From an uncultured SAR116 cluster alpha proteobacterium (lineage in GTDB: Bacteria; Pseudomonadota; Alphaproteobacteria; Puniceispirillales; Marisalimonadaceae), in assembly GCA_902539895.1 (NCBI GenBank), contig CACBMD010000015.1:1-32679 (forward strand): 32,679 nt of DNA, read 5' to 3'. Shown one piece after another: positions 1 to 10,541 of this stretch. Position 1 is the first letter of the stretch, and each line of letters starts with the position of its first letter. Under the pieces are notes generated by a model, which saw nothing but the letters and a program-made list of their open reading frames with translations, was not told where the DNA came from and searched no databases. Position numbers and translations under genes: made by a program.

Positions 1-1503
1 TCCAAGAATCTTCACGGTATTAAAAAAAATTTACAAAATTTAGTTGTTGAAAAATTTAAAGAAACAATTTTACCTGTTCCGGGTGGAGAAGATAAGGAAG
101 CATTAGTGAATGCTTTGCACTTAGTAATAAGAGAGAAAATTACTGGTTCTAACTCCCCTCCTAATACATCTGTTTCTTTGGAGAAATGGCGACCTTGGAT
201 TAATAACAAAATTGGTAACCTTCTAAACCAACTCGCAGAAAATACTACTAATCAAGAAGTTTTTGCAAAATACACAAAAGAATTGTTATCAGCATTACAT
301 GCTGACATTGGAGAAAGAGATCCTAATAATGATGGTGAAAATGAGGATACTGAAGACAACAATCCAGATGAGAATGAAGAAAACGATTCATCTGCAGAAA
401 GTGAAAGTAATAACGATGAAGATGCCGGATTAGATAGTAGTAGTGATGCCCAAGACAATGATCAAGAAATACAAGGTGATACTCAAGACGCCGATGCTGA
501 TAATGAAGATGGAGAGAGTGAGGGTGAAATCGTTCCTAATCCTTTGTCAGGGGATAACATAGGTAAAAATAATATTAATTATAATTATCAAGTCTTTTCT
601 ACTAAATACGACGAAATCGTCAATGCTACAGAATTATGTGAAGAAGATGAACTAAGCCGGCTTAGAGGGACACTTGATAAACAACTTGAAAATCTTCAAG
701 GTGCTATAGCTAGATTGGCTAATAAACTTCAAAGAAAATTACAAGCTAAACAGAATAGATCCTGGAACTTTGATCTTGAAGAAGGGATGTTAGATGCATC
801 AAAATTAGCTAGAGTAATTACTCAACCATTATTCCCACTTTCTTATAAGCAAGAGAAAGATATGAAATTTAGAGATACTATAGTGACTTTGCTAATAGAT
901 AATTCTGGGTCAATGAGGGGTAGGCCTATAACTATTGCAGCAATTTGTGCTGACATTATGGCTAGAACACTTGAAAGATGTGGTGTCAAAGTTGAAATCT
1001 TGGGTTTCACCACAAAAGCATGGAAGGGTGGTCAATCGCGGGAACAATGGATAAATGAAGGTAAACCAACTTATCCTGGAAGATTGAATGACTTAAGGCA
1101 TATAATTTATAAACCAGCAGACGCACCATGGAGAAGGGCAAAAAACTCACTTGGATTAATGCTTAGAGAGGGAATTTTAAAGGAGAACATAGATGGTGAG
1201 GCATTAATCTGGGCACATGAACGACTATTAGGTAGAGTTGAAGATAGAAAAATCCTTATGGTTATAAGCGATGGTGCGCCCGTTGACGATACTACACTTT
1301 CTTCTAATAGCGGCAACTACTTAGAACTTCATCTGAAACAGGTAATCTCATTTATAGAAAACAGATCACCAGTAGAATTAGTTGCAATTGGTATTGGTCA
1401 CGACGTTACCCGTTATTATGATAAAGCAGTAACACTTACTGATGCCGAGCAATTGGGTGGAGCTGTTACTGAACAGCTAGCTGATTTATTCAATGAAGAA
1501 TGA
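1..1503 (+). CDS. cobT: Cobaltochelatase subunit CobT, 5'-truncated by window edge
   Basis: CobT is the large accessory subunit that, with the AAA+ protein CobS, drives cobalt insertion by CobN in aerobic cobalamin synthesis. The reading frame is open from the first base, so the GTG at 106 is not a likely true start. 500 residues are visible and the N-terminus lies outside the window. A very acidic, low-complexity Asp/Glu/Asn linker spans nt 310-540, as is typical of CobT. The C-terminal half is a von Willebrand A domain with the MIDAS motif DNSGSMRG at nt 898-921. The frame stops 2 nt before the convergent rpmB. CobT next to rpmB is an order I recall from other alphaproteobacteria. Many lineages keep CobS/CobT without a full cobalamin pathway, so the presence of cobT does not prove B12 synthesis. 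Family assignment is firm; role in this organism is uncertain. Confidence 0.93.
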   Translation, partial: SKNLHGIKKNLQNLVVEKFKETILPVPGGEDKEALVNALHLVIREKITGSNSPPNTSVSLEKWRPWINNKIGNLLNQLAENTTNQEVFAKYTKELLSALHADIGERDPNNDGENEDTEDNNPDENEENDSSAESESNNDEDAGLDSSSDAQDNDQEIQGDTQDADADNEDGESEGEIVPNPLSGDNIGKNNINYNYQVFSTKYDEIVNATELCEEDELSRLRGTLDKQLENLQGAIARLANKLQRKLQAKQNRSWNFDLEEGMLDASKLARVITQPLFPLSYKQEKDMKFRDTIVTLLIDNSGSMRGRPITIAAICADIMARTLERCGVKVEILGFTTKAWKGGQSREQWINEGKPTYPGRLNDLRHIIYKPADAPWRRAKNSLGLMLREGILKENIDGEALIWAHERLLGRVEDRKILMVISDGAPVDDTTLSSNSGNYLELHLKQVISFIENRSPVELVAIGIGHDVTRYYDKAVTLTDAEQLGGAVTEQLADLFNEE

Positions 1504-1505
1504 TA

Positions 1506-1805
1506 TTAGGAAGAGCTAACTTCTTTTTTTAAATTTTTTTGAATAGATCTTTTAATTGCTATAGCTTGAGGTGCTAACACTCTATTACTTGTCTTTGATA
1601 AGTAATCATCTATTCCGCCATTCTTTTCTACAGACTTTAAAGCTCTTACAGATACTTTCATGCTAATGAATTTATCTAAGGACTTACTGAAGAACTTAAC
1701 ATTTTGAATATTAGGTAAAAATTTTCTTTTGGTTTTATTTTTTGCATGACTAACGTTATTGCCACTCATAACACTTTTACCTGTAATTTCACAAACTCTA
1801 GACAT
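1506..1805 (-). CDS. rpmB: 50S ribosomal protein L28
   Basis: L28 is a protein of the large ribosomal subunit. The 99-residue product begins MSRVCEITGKSVMSGNNVSH, the conserved L28 N-terminus, and its length fits alphaproteobacterial L28. I chose the ATG at 1805 over an in-frame TTG at 1817 because the family starts at MSR and a GAGG Shine-Dalgarno lies 7 nt upstream of this ATG. The alternative start would add four unconserved residues. It is downstream of pyrD on the same strand, but its own strong promoter (1832-1860) suggests largely independent transcription. It meets cobT tail to tail with a 2-nt gap. Confidence 0.95.
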   Translation of the reverse strand: MSRVCEITGKSVMSGNNVSHAKNKTKRKFLPNIQNVKFFSKSLDKFISMKVSVRALKSVEKNGGIDDYLSKTSNRVLAPQAIAIKRSIQKNLKKEVSSS

Positions 1806-1831
1806 TATATACCTCAAAATTAGCCTAGTGT

Positions 1832-1860
1832 CTTATAAGATAGCAAGCCTTGAAGGTCAA
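1832..1860 (-). promoter_or_regulatory. Sigma-70-type promoter of rpmB
   Basis: On the minus strand a TTGACC -35 box (1855-1860) is separated by exactly 17 nt from a TATAAG -10 box (1832-1837). Each hexamer has one mismatch to the sigma-70 consensus. Transcription would start near 1825, giving a leader of about 20 nt with a GAGG ribosome site before the rpmB ATG. The -35 box overlaps a short inverted repeat CTTGA/TCAAG (1849-1861) that I consider incidental. It is one of the cleanest promoters in the window and fits a highly expressed ribosomal protein gene. The call rests on sequence match only. Confidence 0.7.
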
Positions 1861-1878
1861 GTTAAATGGTAGAGGAAT

Positions 1879-3003
1879 CTAATTTTTATGATTTTTAAAA
1901 CCATTAATTGCAACATTCATGGCTTCTTTGGGATTATCAATAACACCTACTATATCAAGAATATTTTTTATATGATCTCTTTTCATTAATTCTAACATGC
2001 CACTTATTATTTTATTTGCTACCAAAGGTCCTTCAAATGTTAGAGAAGAATATAATTGCACTAAATGTGCTCCACACAAAATCTTTACATAAGCAGTTTT
2101 ACTGTCAGAGACACCACCAGCTGCAATTATAAATAATTTATAATTATTATTTTTAATTATTTTGTTAGCTCGTGATAAAATATCAGTTGATTTTTTAAAT
2201 AGTGGTTTCCCAGACAAGCCTCCTAATTCATTAGATTTTTTTGATTTTAGATTATTGTCTCTATCTAAAGTCGTATTAGAAATGATCAATCCAAAAATCT
2301 TTTGTGAATGGGCTGTTTCAATAATAGAGTTCAATGTCTGCTGATTTATGTCTGGAGCAATCTTCAAAAAAATTGGCAATTTTTTATTAAAAGTTTTAGA
2401 TATAGCAATGCCGTCTTTAACAAAATTTATTACTTTTTCTAAATTCTCCTTTTTTTGAAAGTCTCTTAAGTTTGGTGTGTTTGGTGAAGACACATTTATA
2501 GAAATATAGTCGGCAAACTCTGATAAATTTTCAGCAAGAACTCTATAATCGTTAAACCTATCTTCACTATCTTTGTTGGGACCAATGTTTACACCAACAA
2601 GAAAATTACTTCCTACAGGGAAACTTTTTCTATAATGCTCTAATTTTTTTTTGGCTTCTAACATACCTAAATTGTTAAAACCATTTCGGTTTATTATAGC
2701 TTTATCTTTTTCTAACCTAAAAATTCTTGGTTTTGAATTTCCATGTTGAGGCATTGGTGTAATAGTACCAACTTCAGTGAAACCAAAATTCAAAAAATGA
2801 ACTTTGTTTATTACTTCTGCATTTTTATCAAAGCCAGCAGCTATACCAAGTAAATTTTTACAAATCAAATTACCGAGGTTAACAGGAATTACACTTTGAT
2901 TTAATCTTGGATGCAAGCCAATCTTCAAAGATTTTATAGTTAATTTGTGGGCAATTTCTGGATCAAGTTTTCTTACAAAAAAAGTAATAAATTTCCATAT
3001 CAT
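1879..3003 (-). CDS. pyrD: Dihydroorotate dehydrogenase (quinone), class 2
   Basis: This enzyme oxidises dihydroorotate to orotate in pyrimidine synthesis, passing electrons to membrane quinone. The 374-residue length and the N-terminal helical extension before the barrel (residues 1-45, rich in hydrophobic and basic residues) mark the membrane-associated class 2 enzyme. Visible motifs are the FMN-site segment GIAAGFDKNAEV (near residue 54), the substrate and catalytic serine region ISINVSSPNTPNLRD (about 168-182), GGLSGKPL (about 242) and the phosphate-binding IIAAGGVSD. The gene begins 5 nt after the lysK stop, so the two are very probably co-transcribed. A 73-nt gap with a promoter separates it from rpmB. 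Confidence 0.96.
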   Translation of the reverse strand: MIWKFITFFVRKLDPEIAHKLTIKSLKIGLHPRLNQSVIPVNLGNLICKNLLGIAAGFDKNAEVINKVHFLNFGFTEVGTITPMPQHGNSKPRIFRLEKDKAIINRNGFNNLGMLEAKKKLEHYRKSFPVGSNFLVGVNIGPNKDSEDRFNDYRVLAENLSEFADYISINVSSPNTPNLRDFQKKENLEKVINFVKDGIAISKTFNKKLPIFLKIAPDINQQTLNSIIETAHSQKIFGLIISNTTLDRDNNLKSKKSNELGGLSGKPLFKKSTDILSRANKIIKNNNYKLFIIAAGGVSDSKTAYVKILCGAHLVQLYSSLTFEGPLVANKIISGMLELMKRDHIKNILDIVGVIDNPKEAMNVAINGFKNHKN

Positions 3004-3008
3004 TTTAT

Positions 3009-4610
3009 CTATTCTTTAACTAATTTACCTAATATAACGTTTTCTAATAATTTTATAGTTGATTCAATGCCATAGAGTTTTATAAAACTTCCCATTCTAG
3101 GTCCTTCAGATTGCCCCAAAACAGTCTCATACAAACCTTTAAACCATTCACGTAAATTTTCGTATTCAAGTTTTTTTCCAACTGCAAATACTATAGCTTG
3201 AATATCATCAGAAGTTGTTTCATTATTTAGTGTTGATAAAGTATTAATTAATTCATTAATACCTTTTCTCTCTTTTTCATTTGGTAGCCTATACTTCTTA
3301 TGAGGTTCAATTTTTTCTTTATAATAATTAACCGCTAAATTAATTAAATCATCTAATTCTTTAGTTCTTTTTGAATTGGGTGAGTAGGTTTTAACATATC
3401 CCCACACTATATCTGGATCACTTGCATAACATACAGACACTAAATTTAACAATAAAGTATATGTAACTGGAGGATTATTAAATTTTGGTGAACCTTTATG
3501 TAAATGCCATACTGGGTTATTAATTTTTTCACGCACATCTTGCTCATTATATTTTTTCAAATGTGAAAAATATTCATCCGTTGTTTTTGGTATTACATCG
3601 AAAAAAAGCCTTTTAGCTCTTTTTGGATTTGTATACATAAACAAGCTCAAAGATTCAGATGAACCATATCTCAACCACTCCTCAATTGATAATCCATTGC
3701 CTTTCGATTTAGAAATTTTTTCACCGTTATTATCTAAAAAAAGTTCGTATGAAAAACCTGAAGGTGGTGTTCCTCCAAGAATTCTTAGAATTTTGCTGGA
3801 TAAAGTTACACTTTCAGATAAGTCTTTCCCTGACATCTCATAATCTACACCTAAGGAAAACCACCGCATCGCCCAATCACACTTCCACTGCAACTTGCAT
3901 GATCCACCAAGAATAGAAACGGTAACTAATTCTTTAGTATCTTGGTCAATATAACTTACAGTGTTATTTTTAGTATTAATTGAAGTGATGTTAACTTGCA
4001 AAACTTTACCAGATTTTGGGCAGACTGGAAGAAACGGGCTGTAAGTTTTTCTACGATCTTCACCTAAAGTAGGCAAAATTATATTTTTTATTTTGTCGTA
4101 ATTTAATAAAATTTTTTTGAGTGCCTCATCAAATTTACCACTTTTATAGCATTCTGTAGCTGAAACAAATTCATATTCAAAATTAAAGTAGTCTAAAAAT
4201 TCCTGTAATTTATGGTTATTATGATCACCAAAACTATTAAATTTTTCAAAAGGATCAGGTACACTGGTTAAAGGATGTTCAATAAATTTCTCAAGTAAAT
4301 CTTTGTTAGGAACATTTTCTGGAATTTTACGAAAGCCATCCATATCGTCTGAAAAACATATTAACTTTGTGTTTCTCTCAGTTAAAACTTCAAACGCGTT
4401 ACGTACAATGTTAGTCCTTGCAACTTCACCAAATGTTCCAATATGAGGAAGTCCTGAAGGTCCATATCCAGTTTCAAACAGAACAGGGGTATTGTCATCT
4501 CTGGGAGTAGAACTCTCAATCTTACCCAGTCTATCCCTTAGATTTCTAGCTTCAACAAAAGGCCAAGCATTGGATTTTTCTGCAAAATTTTTAATCTCTG
4601 ACTTTTCCAT
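3009..4610 (-). CDS. lysK: Lysyl-tRNA synthetase, class I
   Basis: It charges tRNA-Lys with lysine. The 533-residue protein is the class I type, found mainly in archaea, alphaproteobacteria and spirochaetes, and not the common class II LysS. Evidence is the HIGH-type motif within GYGPSGLPHIGTFGE (residues 48-62, PHIGT), the KMSKS-type loop KISKSKGNG near residue 297, and a C-terminal helical anticodon-binding region. No class II motifs occur. It starts a minus-strand run with pyrD 5 nt downstream. The upstream 132 nt contain the groEL terminator followed by an AT-rich stretch where its promoter must lie; I could not identify convincing -35/-10 boxes there. This gene is one of the strongest lineage markers in the window. 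Confidence 0.95.
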   Translation of the reverse strand: MEKSEIKNFAEKSNAWPFVEARNLRDRLGKIESSTPRDDNTPVLFETGYGPSGLPHIGTFGEVARTNIVRNAFEVLTERNTKLICFSDDMDGFRKIPENVPNKDLLEKFIEHPLTSVPDPFEKFNSFGDHNNHKLQEFLDYFNFEYEFVSATECYKSGKFDEALKKILLNYDKIKNIILPTLGEDRRKTYSPFLPVCPKSGKVLQVNITSINTKNNTVSYIDQDTKELVTVSILGGSCKLQWKCDWAMRWFSLGVDYEMSGKDLSESVTLSSKILRILGGTPPSGFSYELFLDNNGEKISKSKGNGLSIEEWLRYGSSESLSLFMYTNPKRAKRLFFDVIPKTTDEYFSHLKKYNEQDVREKINNPVWHLHKGSPKFNNPPVTYTLLLNLVSVCYASDPDIVWGYVKTYSPNSKRTKELDDLINLAVNYYKEKIEPHKKYRLPNEKERKGINELINTLSTLNNETTSDDIQAIVFAVGKKLEYENLREWFKGLYETVLGQSEGPRMGSFIKLYGIESTIKLLENVILGKLVKE

Positions 4611-4682
4611 AACTTAATTTAAATAATATTTTATTGCTATATGAGTTAATAATAGTAAGCAACAAATAATCAAATAATTATC

Positions 4683-4720
4683 AAAAAAAAACACCTCTAA
4701 CTAATAAAGCTAGAGGTGTT
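4683..4720 (-). terminator. Intrinsic terminator of groESL
   Basis: On the minus strand a perfect 10-bp stem (arms 4711-4720 and 4690-4699) with an 11-nt loop is followed by a run of eight T (4683-4690, whose last base is shared with the stem). This is a textbook Rho-independent terminator, placed 23 nt past the groEL stop codon. It is the only unambiguous intrinsic terminator I found in the window. Confidence 0.92.
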
Positions 4721-4742
4721 AAAATAATAAAGTAGAGCAGAA

Positions 4743-6431
<1,689 letters not shown>

Positions 6432-6470
6432 TCAAATTATAAAGTAATTATTATTTCTTATTGAGAATAA

Positions 6471-6758
6471 TTAACCCATTATTCCCATGATATCGCTTTC
6501 TTTCATGATCAAAAGATCTTTACCATCAAGCTTAACTTCAGTACCGGACCATTTTCCAAAAAGTACAACATCACCTTCTTTTACATCTAAAGGTTGAATC
6601 TTTCCAGTCTCGTCACGTGCTCCAGAACCTGCTGCAATAATCTTACCTTGCATTGGCTTTTCTTGTGCTGAATCTGGAATAATTATTCCACTAGCTGTTT
6701 TTTCCTCTGCTTCGAGGCGCTCAACAACAACTCTGTCGTGAAGTGGCCTAAACTTCAT
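6471..6758 (-). CDS. groES: Co-chaperonin GroES (Hsp10)
   Basis: GroES is the heptameric lid of the GroEL folding chamber. The 95-residue protein begins [20 protein letters not shown], carries the mobile-loop region [20 protein letters not shown] (residues 21-40), and ends in the usual [13 protein letters not shown]-type strand. Length is normal. The ribosome site reads GGGAGAAAAGG on the minus strand just upstream of the ATG. It is the first gene of the groESL operon, with an RpoH-like promoter candidate about 60-90 nt upstream. Confidence 0.98.
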   Translation of the reverse strand: MKFRPLHDRVVVERLEAEEKTASGIIIPDSAQEKPMQGKIIAAGSGARDETGKIQPLDVKEGDVVLFGKWSGTEVKLDGKDLLIMKESDIMGIMG

Positions 6759-6818
6759 GCCTTTTCTCCCTTATAAAAATGTTAAAGTTAAACAATAAAT
6801 ACATTATTGATCCAGTTT

Positions 6819-6847
6819 AAATAGTGTAATTAAATGTAACTTTCAAG
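6819..6847 (-). promoter_or_regulatory. Candidate heat-shock (RpoH) promoter of groESL
   Basis: On the minus strand CTTGAA (6842-6847) is followed, 18 nt after its CTTG, by ACTATTT (6819-6825). The alphaproteobacterial RpoH consensus is roughly CTTG-N17/18-CYTATNT, so only the first base of the -10 element is off. The predicted start near 6812 gives a leader of about 54 nt. I looked for a CIRCE operator (TTAGCACTC-N9-GAGTGCTAA) in 6759-6924 and did not see one, so sigma-32-type control without HrcA is the simplest reading. This is a consensus match without experimental support. Confidence 0.5.
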
Positions 6848-6924
6848 ATTAAATAAAAAAAATATTTAAAATATTGCTTTTAAGATAAAACATCACATAT
6901 ACATAAAAAAAGCGTCAATTTACA

Positions 6925-7935
6925 ATGAACTCAATTTCAAATCAAACATATATAAATACATGGCTATACATTACAATTGTAATGGTAGTTCTAATGATAC
7001 TAATTGGCGGTATTACTAGGTTGACAGATTCTGGTTTATCAATGGTTGAATGGAGACCAATTTGGGGGTTTTTACCACCTATTACTGATGAAGAATGGAA
7101 AAGAGTTTTCTCACTTTACATGAGTTCACCAGAATATATTTTTAAAAATCAAGGTATGAGCATCATAGAATTCAAAAAGATATTTTTTTGGGAATACTTT
7201 CATAGATTATGGGGAAGATTAATTGGTATCGTTTTTATTATTCCGTTAATTATTTTTTATTTGTTTAATAAAATTCCGAATTCAATTTTATTAAAATTAT
7301 TAACTATTTTGTTTTTTGGGAGTTTACAAGCAATCATAGGCTGGTGGATGGTAAAGTCTGGTCTTGTAAATGATCCTACAGTTTCACAATATCGTTTGGC
7401 TGTCCATTTATCTAATGCATTGTTAATATTATTCCTTTTAATTTGGACTTTATTGGAATTTAAGAATGGTCACTCTAAAATTAAATTAGACTTCAGTTTC
7501 ATAATTTTTTGTTTTTTATTTACAACAATTATAGCTGGTGCATTTGTTGCTGGAATGGATGCTGGCTTGATGTACAACGAATACCCTTTAATGGGATATA
7601 GTTTTATCCCAGAAAATTATGGTGAAAATGGGCTTTTAGATCCATTTGAAAATCCTGCCTCAGCTCAGTTTCATCACAGACATATAGCTTTATTCACTAC
7701 AATTTGTGTGCTGATATATTGTTACAGAAACTATACACAAAGTAGTGATGGAATTGTTAAGAAATACTCCCTGTTTATGAGTGCAATAGTATGTTTCCAA
7801 TTTTTCTTAGGTATATTTACCTTAATTAATATGGTTCCAATTTACTTAGGAGCTCTTCATCAAACTGGAGCAGTTATTTTATTCATATTTCTTACAATTA
7901 TAATGCATAGATTGAATATAATTAGAATTAATTAA
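6925..7935 (+). CDS. ctaA: Heme A synthase (COX15/CtaA family)
   Basis: This inner-membrane enzyme converts heme O to heme A, the cofactor of aa3-type cytochrome c oxidase. The 336-residue protein has about eight membrane segments arranged as two repeats, each with conserved heme-ligand histidines: [12 protein letters not shown] and AVHLSNALL in the first half, [13 protein letters not shown] and [12 protein letters not shown] in the second. The opening [18 protein letters not shown] is the hallmark of the mitochondrial/alphaproteobacterial COX15 type. It is divergent from groES, and its last 8 nt overlap the convergent aspS. It implies an aerobic organism with a heme A oxidase; no oxidase genes lie in this window. 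Confidence 0.95.
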   Translation: MNSISNQTYINTWLYITIVMVVLMILIGGITRLTDSGLSMVEWRPIWGFLPPITDEEWKRVFSLYMSSPEYIFKNQGMSIIEFKKIFFWEYFHRLWGRLIGIVFIIPLIIFYLFNKIPNSILLKLLTILFFGSLQAIIGWWMVKSGLVNDPTVSQYRLAVHLSNALLILFLLIWTLLEFKNGHSKIKLDFSFIIFCFLFTTIIAGAFVAGMDAGLMYNEYPLMGYSFIPENYGENGLLDPFENPASAQFHHRHIALFTTICVLIYCYRNYTQSSDGIVKKYSLFMSAIVCFQFFLGIFTLINMVPIYLGALHQTGAVILFIFLTIIMHRLNIIRIN

Positions 7936-9697
7936 GTTTGGTTTTTTTGTCTAATTTAATACCTAATTCTTTTAATTGAAGTTCGTTTATTTCGTTTGGT
8001 GCGTTCATCATCAAATCTTCTGCCTTACCAGTCATTGGAAATAAAATTACTTCTCTTATATTTGGCTCATCAGCTAATAACATTACAATACGATCAATAC
8101 CTGGAGCTATACCTCCATGAGGAGGTGCACCAAATTTAAAAGCATTAATCATGGCTGGAAATTTATTGTCAACAACCTGGGGCTTGTGACCTGCAATTTC
8201 GAAAGCTTTATACATTATTTCAGGAACATGATTTCTTATAGCACCAGATGAAAGCTCAATTCCATTACAAACTAAGTCGTATTGATATGCGAGAATATCT
8301 AGTGGATTTTCATTCAACAATACCTCCATACCTCCTTGTGGCATAGAAAAAGGATTATGAGAAAATTCTATTTTGCCAGTATTTTCGTCTTTTTCAAACA
8401 TAGGGTAATCTACTATCCAACAAAATTTAAATATGTTTTTTTCAATTAATTCTCTGTCTGTTGCAATTTTAACTCTGGCTTTTCCTGCTAAATTAGCTGC
8501 TTCACTCTCTGATGCACAAGAAAAGAACAGAGCATCTCCATCATTAAGATTAAACAAGGTCTTCATTTCAAGAGATTTTTCAATTCCCAATGCATTTGCA
8601 ATTGGTCCTTTAGCAGAATTTTCACTAAAAATAATATATCCCATTCCAGGCGCACCCTCTCCTTGGGCCCAACTATTCATTCTATCAGCAACCGAGCGTG
8701 AACCACAATTCGGACCAGGAACAGCTCTTACTACAGATCCATTTTCAATTGATTTTGCAAAAATAGTAAAACCAGAATTTCTAAAAATGTCAGTTACATC
8801 TTGAATCTCAAGAGCAAATCTCAAGTCAGGTTTGTCATTACCATATTTCAACATTGAGTCTTTATAAGTGATTCTTGGGAAAATCTCATCAATATTTTTG
8901 TCTGAATATTTTTTAAAAACTTCTTTAATCACAGGTTCTACAGCTTGAAAAACGTCTTCTTGTTCAACATATGACATTTCTAAATCAAGCTGATAAAATT
9001 CTCCAGGCGATCTGTCAGCTCTACTATCTTCATCCCTAAAACATGGCGCTATTTGAAAATATTTATCAAAACCAGACACCATTATGAGTTGTTTAAATTG
9101 CTGAGGAGCTTGAGGCAAAGCATAGAACTTTCCTTTATTCAGTCTAGAGGGAACTAAAAAATCTCTTGCACCTTCTGGACTAGAAGCGGTTAAAATTGGT
9201 GTTTGAAATTCTAAAAATCCTAACTCTAACATTTTATTTCTAATAGTTTGAATAACATTAGATCTTAAGACAATATTTTCATGAGGCCTACTTCTTCTTA
9301 AGTCTAAATATCTAAATTTTAATCTAGTTTCTTCGCCATAATCTTCATCCGAATTAACTTGCAAAGGTAATGTTTTTGATTGGGAAATAACTTCTAATTC
9401 AGACAAATTTATTTCTATTTTACCTGTTGGTAAATTATCATTAATAGTTTCATCCGATCTTTCCACAACTATTCCTGATACAGTTATTACACTTTCTAAA
9501 GGTAGGCTTTCAAAAATAGAAAAATTCTTATTTGATGCATCAACAACAACTTGTGTTAATCCATAATGATCTCTAAGGTCTACAAATATTAATTGTCCAT
9601 GATCTCTTTTTCTGTGTACCCAGCCCGATAACTTTACCTGGTCGTTAACATTTTCAATTTTTAATTCATTACATTTATGAGTTCTATATTTATGCAT
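7928..9697 (-). CDS. aspS: Aspartyl-tRNA synthetase, bacterial type
   Basis: It charges tRNA-Asp. The 589-residue length fits the bacterial enzyme: an N-terminal OB-fold anticodon domain (residues 1-105, with [20 protein letters not shown]), a class II catalytic core, and an inserted GAD domain. Motif 2 is visible around [10 protein letters not shown] (near residue 220) and motif 3 as [14 protein letters not shown] near the C-terminus. Many alphaproteobacterial AspRS enzymes are non-discriminating and also make Asp-tRNA-Asn for GatCAB amidation; whether this one does cannot be told here. The DUF1289 gene is 10 nt upstream. The 3' end overlaps ctaA by 8 nt. Confidence 0.97.
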   Translation of the reverse strand: MHKYRTHKCNELKIENVNDQVKLSGWVHRKRDHGQLIFVDLRDHYGLTQVVVDASNKNFSIFESLPLESVITVSGIVVERSDETINDNLPTGKIEINLSELEVISQSKTLPLQVNSDEDYGEETRLKFRYLDLRRSRPHENIVLRSNVIQTIRNKMLELGFLEFQTPILTASSPEGARDFLVPSRLNKGKFYALPQAPQQFKQLIMVSGFDKYFQIAPCFRDEDSRADRSPGEFYQLDLEMSYVEQEDVFQAVEPVIKEVFKKYSDKNIDEIFPRITYKDSMLKYGNDKPDLRFALEIQDVTDIFRNSGFTIFAKSIENGSVVRAVPGPNCGSRSVADRMNSWAQGEGAPGMGYIIFSENSAKGPIANALGIEKSLEMKTLFNLNDGDALFFSCASESEAANLAGKARVKIATDRELIEKNIFKFCWIVDYPMFEKDENTGKIEFSHNPFSMPQGGMEVLLNENPLDILAYQYDLVCNGIELSSGAIRNHVPEIMYKAFEIAGHKPQVVDNKFPAMINAFKFGAPPHGGIAPGIDRIVMLLADEPNIREVILFPMTGKAEDLMMNAPNEINELQLKELGIKLDKKTKLN

Positions 9698-9707
9698 TTG
9701 AAAATTC

Positions 9708-9899
9708 CTATAAATTAGAATTAAATTTATTGTGAGATCTGTTTTTGATCTCTTTCATAATCTCTAAAGCTTTTTGATTATCTATCAGTGGCCAAATAGC
9801 GATTTCGTCTGACGAACGAAGACATCCCAAACATAAATTACTTTTAGGATCAATTGAGCAAACTCCTATACAAGGACTAATTTTATTCATTTGCCCCAT
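9708..9899 (-). CDS. DUF1289 family small cysteine protein
   Basis: A 63-residue protein with the DUF1289 cysteine pattern: C10, C14, C23 and C26 in [19 protein letters not shown], followed by R-x3-E-I-x2-W. The spacing suggests a small metal-binding (zinc or Fe-S) knuckle, but the biochemical function of the family is not established as far as I know. I chose the ATG at 9899 because AGAGGA lies just upstream; the Met at residue 4 is a possible alternative. It sits between the DJ-1-like gene (15 nt upstream) and aspS (10 nt downstream) and is probably co-transcribed with both. Confidence 0.85.
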   Translation of the reverse strand: MGQMNKISPCIGVCSIDPKSNLCLGCLRSSDEIAIWPLIDNQKALEIMKEIKNRSHNKFNSNL

Positions 9900-9914
9900 T
9901 CACATCCTCTTTTA

Positions 9915-10469
9915 TTAATTATTTTCTACAATAGCTTGTGCAAGCATTTCTAAAAGATCAGAAATTCCTAACTCACCACTGGTTGCGCTTATCAAATTAT
10001 TATCTCTTACCGTTGGTTTATCAATAATTTCTGCACCAGCAGCAATTAAAAGAGCACTATCCGCATCTGATGCGGCAACTTTTCTACCTTTCGCGGCATC
10101 TATAGTAGTAAGTAAAATTGAGGAAACACCAGCCAAAGCGACTGGTTCATTTTCTCTTAAAAAAGCTCTTAAGATTCTTCTTACATGAAGATCGTTACTC
10201 AAAGTTTCAATTTGATTTGCTCCACCTGGTACAATTAAAGCATCAAAATCTATAGCCAATGTCTCAGAAACTGGTTGATCAACAGGATAAGATAATCCCC
10301 ATTTCTCTGATGCCCAACCATTAGTCGTACCAATATCTCGAGAAATTATAGTGTAAGAACCTTCAGCAGCTAAAATTGTTTTCTGTATTATTAAAAATTG
10401 TTCTTCATTAAAACCACTTGCTACCATCACAGCAATTTTTTTACCCTTAAACGCTGATGTATTAGACAA
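9915..10469 (-). CDS. DJ-1/PfpI superfamily protein, likely non-catalytic
   Basis: A 184-residue single-domain protein of the DJ-1/PfpI fold, closest by eye to the C-terminal domain of large-subunit catalases. Visible motifs are KKIAVMVASGFNEEQ (10-24, with the conserved acidic pair), FDALIVPGGANQIETL (75-90) and KGRKVAASDADSALL (about 127-141). In catalytic members the nucleophile sits in a (I/V)CHG elbow after the PVA strand. Here that stretch reads PVALAGVSSILL (109-120), with Gly in place of Cys and Val in place of His, so protease, deglycase or amidase chemistry of the usual type is unlikely. A structural or binding role is inferred. It precedes the DUF1289 gene. Confidence 0.85.
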   Translation of the reverse strand: MSNTSAFKGKKIAVMVASGFNEEQFLIIQKTILAAEGSYTIISRDIGTTNGWASEKWGLSYPVDQPVSETLAIDFDALIVPGGANQIETLSNDLHVRRILRAFLRENEPVALAGVSSILLTTIDAAKGRKVAASDADSALLIAAGAEIIDKPTVRDNNLISATSGELGISDLLEMLAQAIVENN

Positions 10470-10510
10470 AATGAACTCCTAATTTTTTGTTTTAAATTCT
10501 ATAAAAGATT

Positions 10511-10534
10511 TAGATTAGCTTATCAAGTAATCTA
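10511..10534 (-). terminator. Weak hairpin after the YnjC-like permease
   Basis: A perfect 7-bp inverted repeat, TAGATTA (10511-10517) and TAATCTA (10528-10534), lies in the 72-nt gap between the permease stop and the DJ-1-like gene. On the minus strand it is followed by AAATCTTTTAT, a poor U tract. It may attenuate transcription between transporter and downstream genes. The stem is AT-rich and weak, so this is tentative. Confidence 0.25.
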
Positions 10535-10541
10535 GTTAAAA

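Noticed and set aside
106-108. GTG at 106 as start of cobT
   Set aside because: The frame is open and protein-like back to base 1, so the gene is simply cut by the window edge.
1806-1817. TTG start adding four residues to L28
   Set aside because: The family begins at MSRVCE and the GAGG ribosome site fits the ATG at 1805.
4620-4680. Promoter boxes for lysK
   Set aside because: TTGTTG-N18-TATAGC can be drawn on the minus strand, but in such AT-rich DNA the match is too weak to call.
6759-6924. CIRCE operator upstream of groES
   Set aside because: No TTAGCACTC/GAGTGCTAA pair or close variant is visible.
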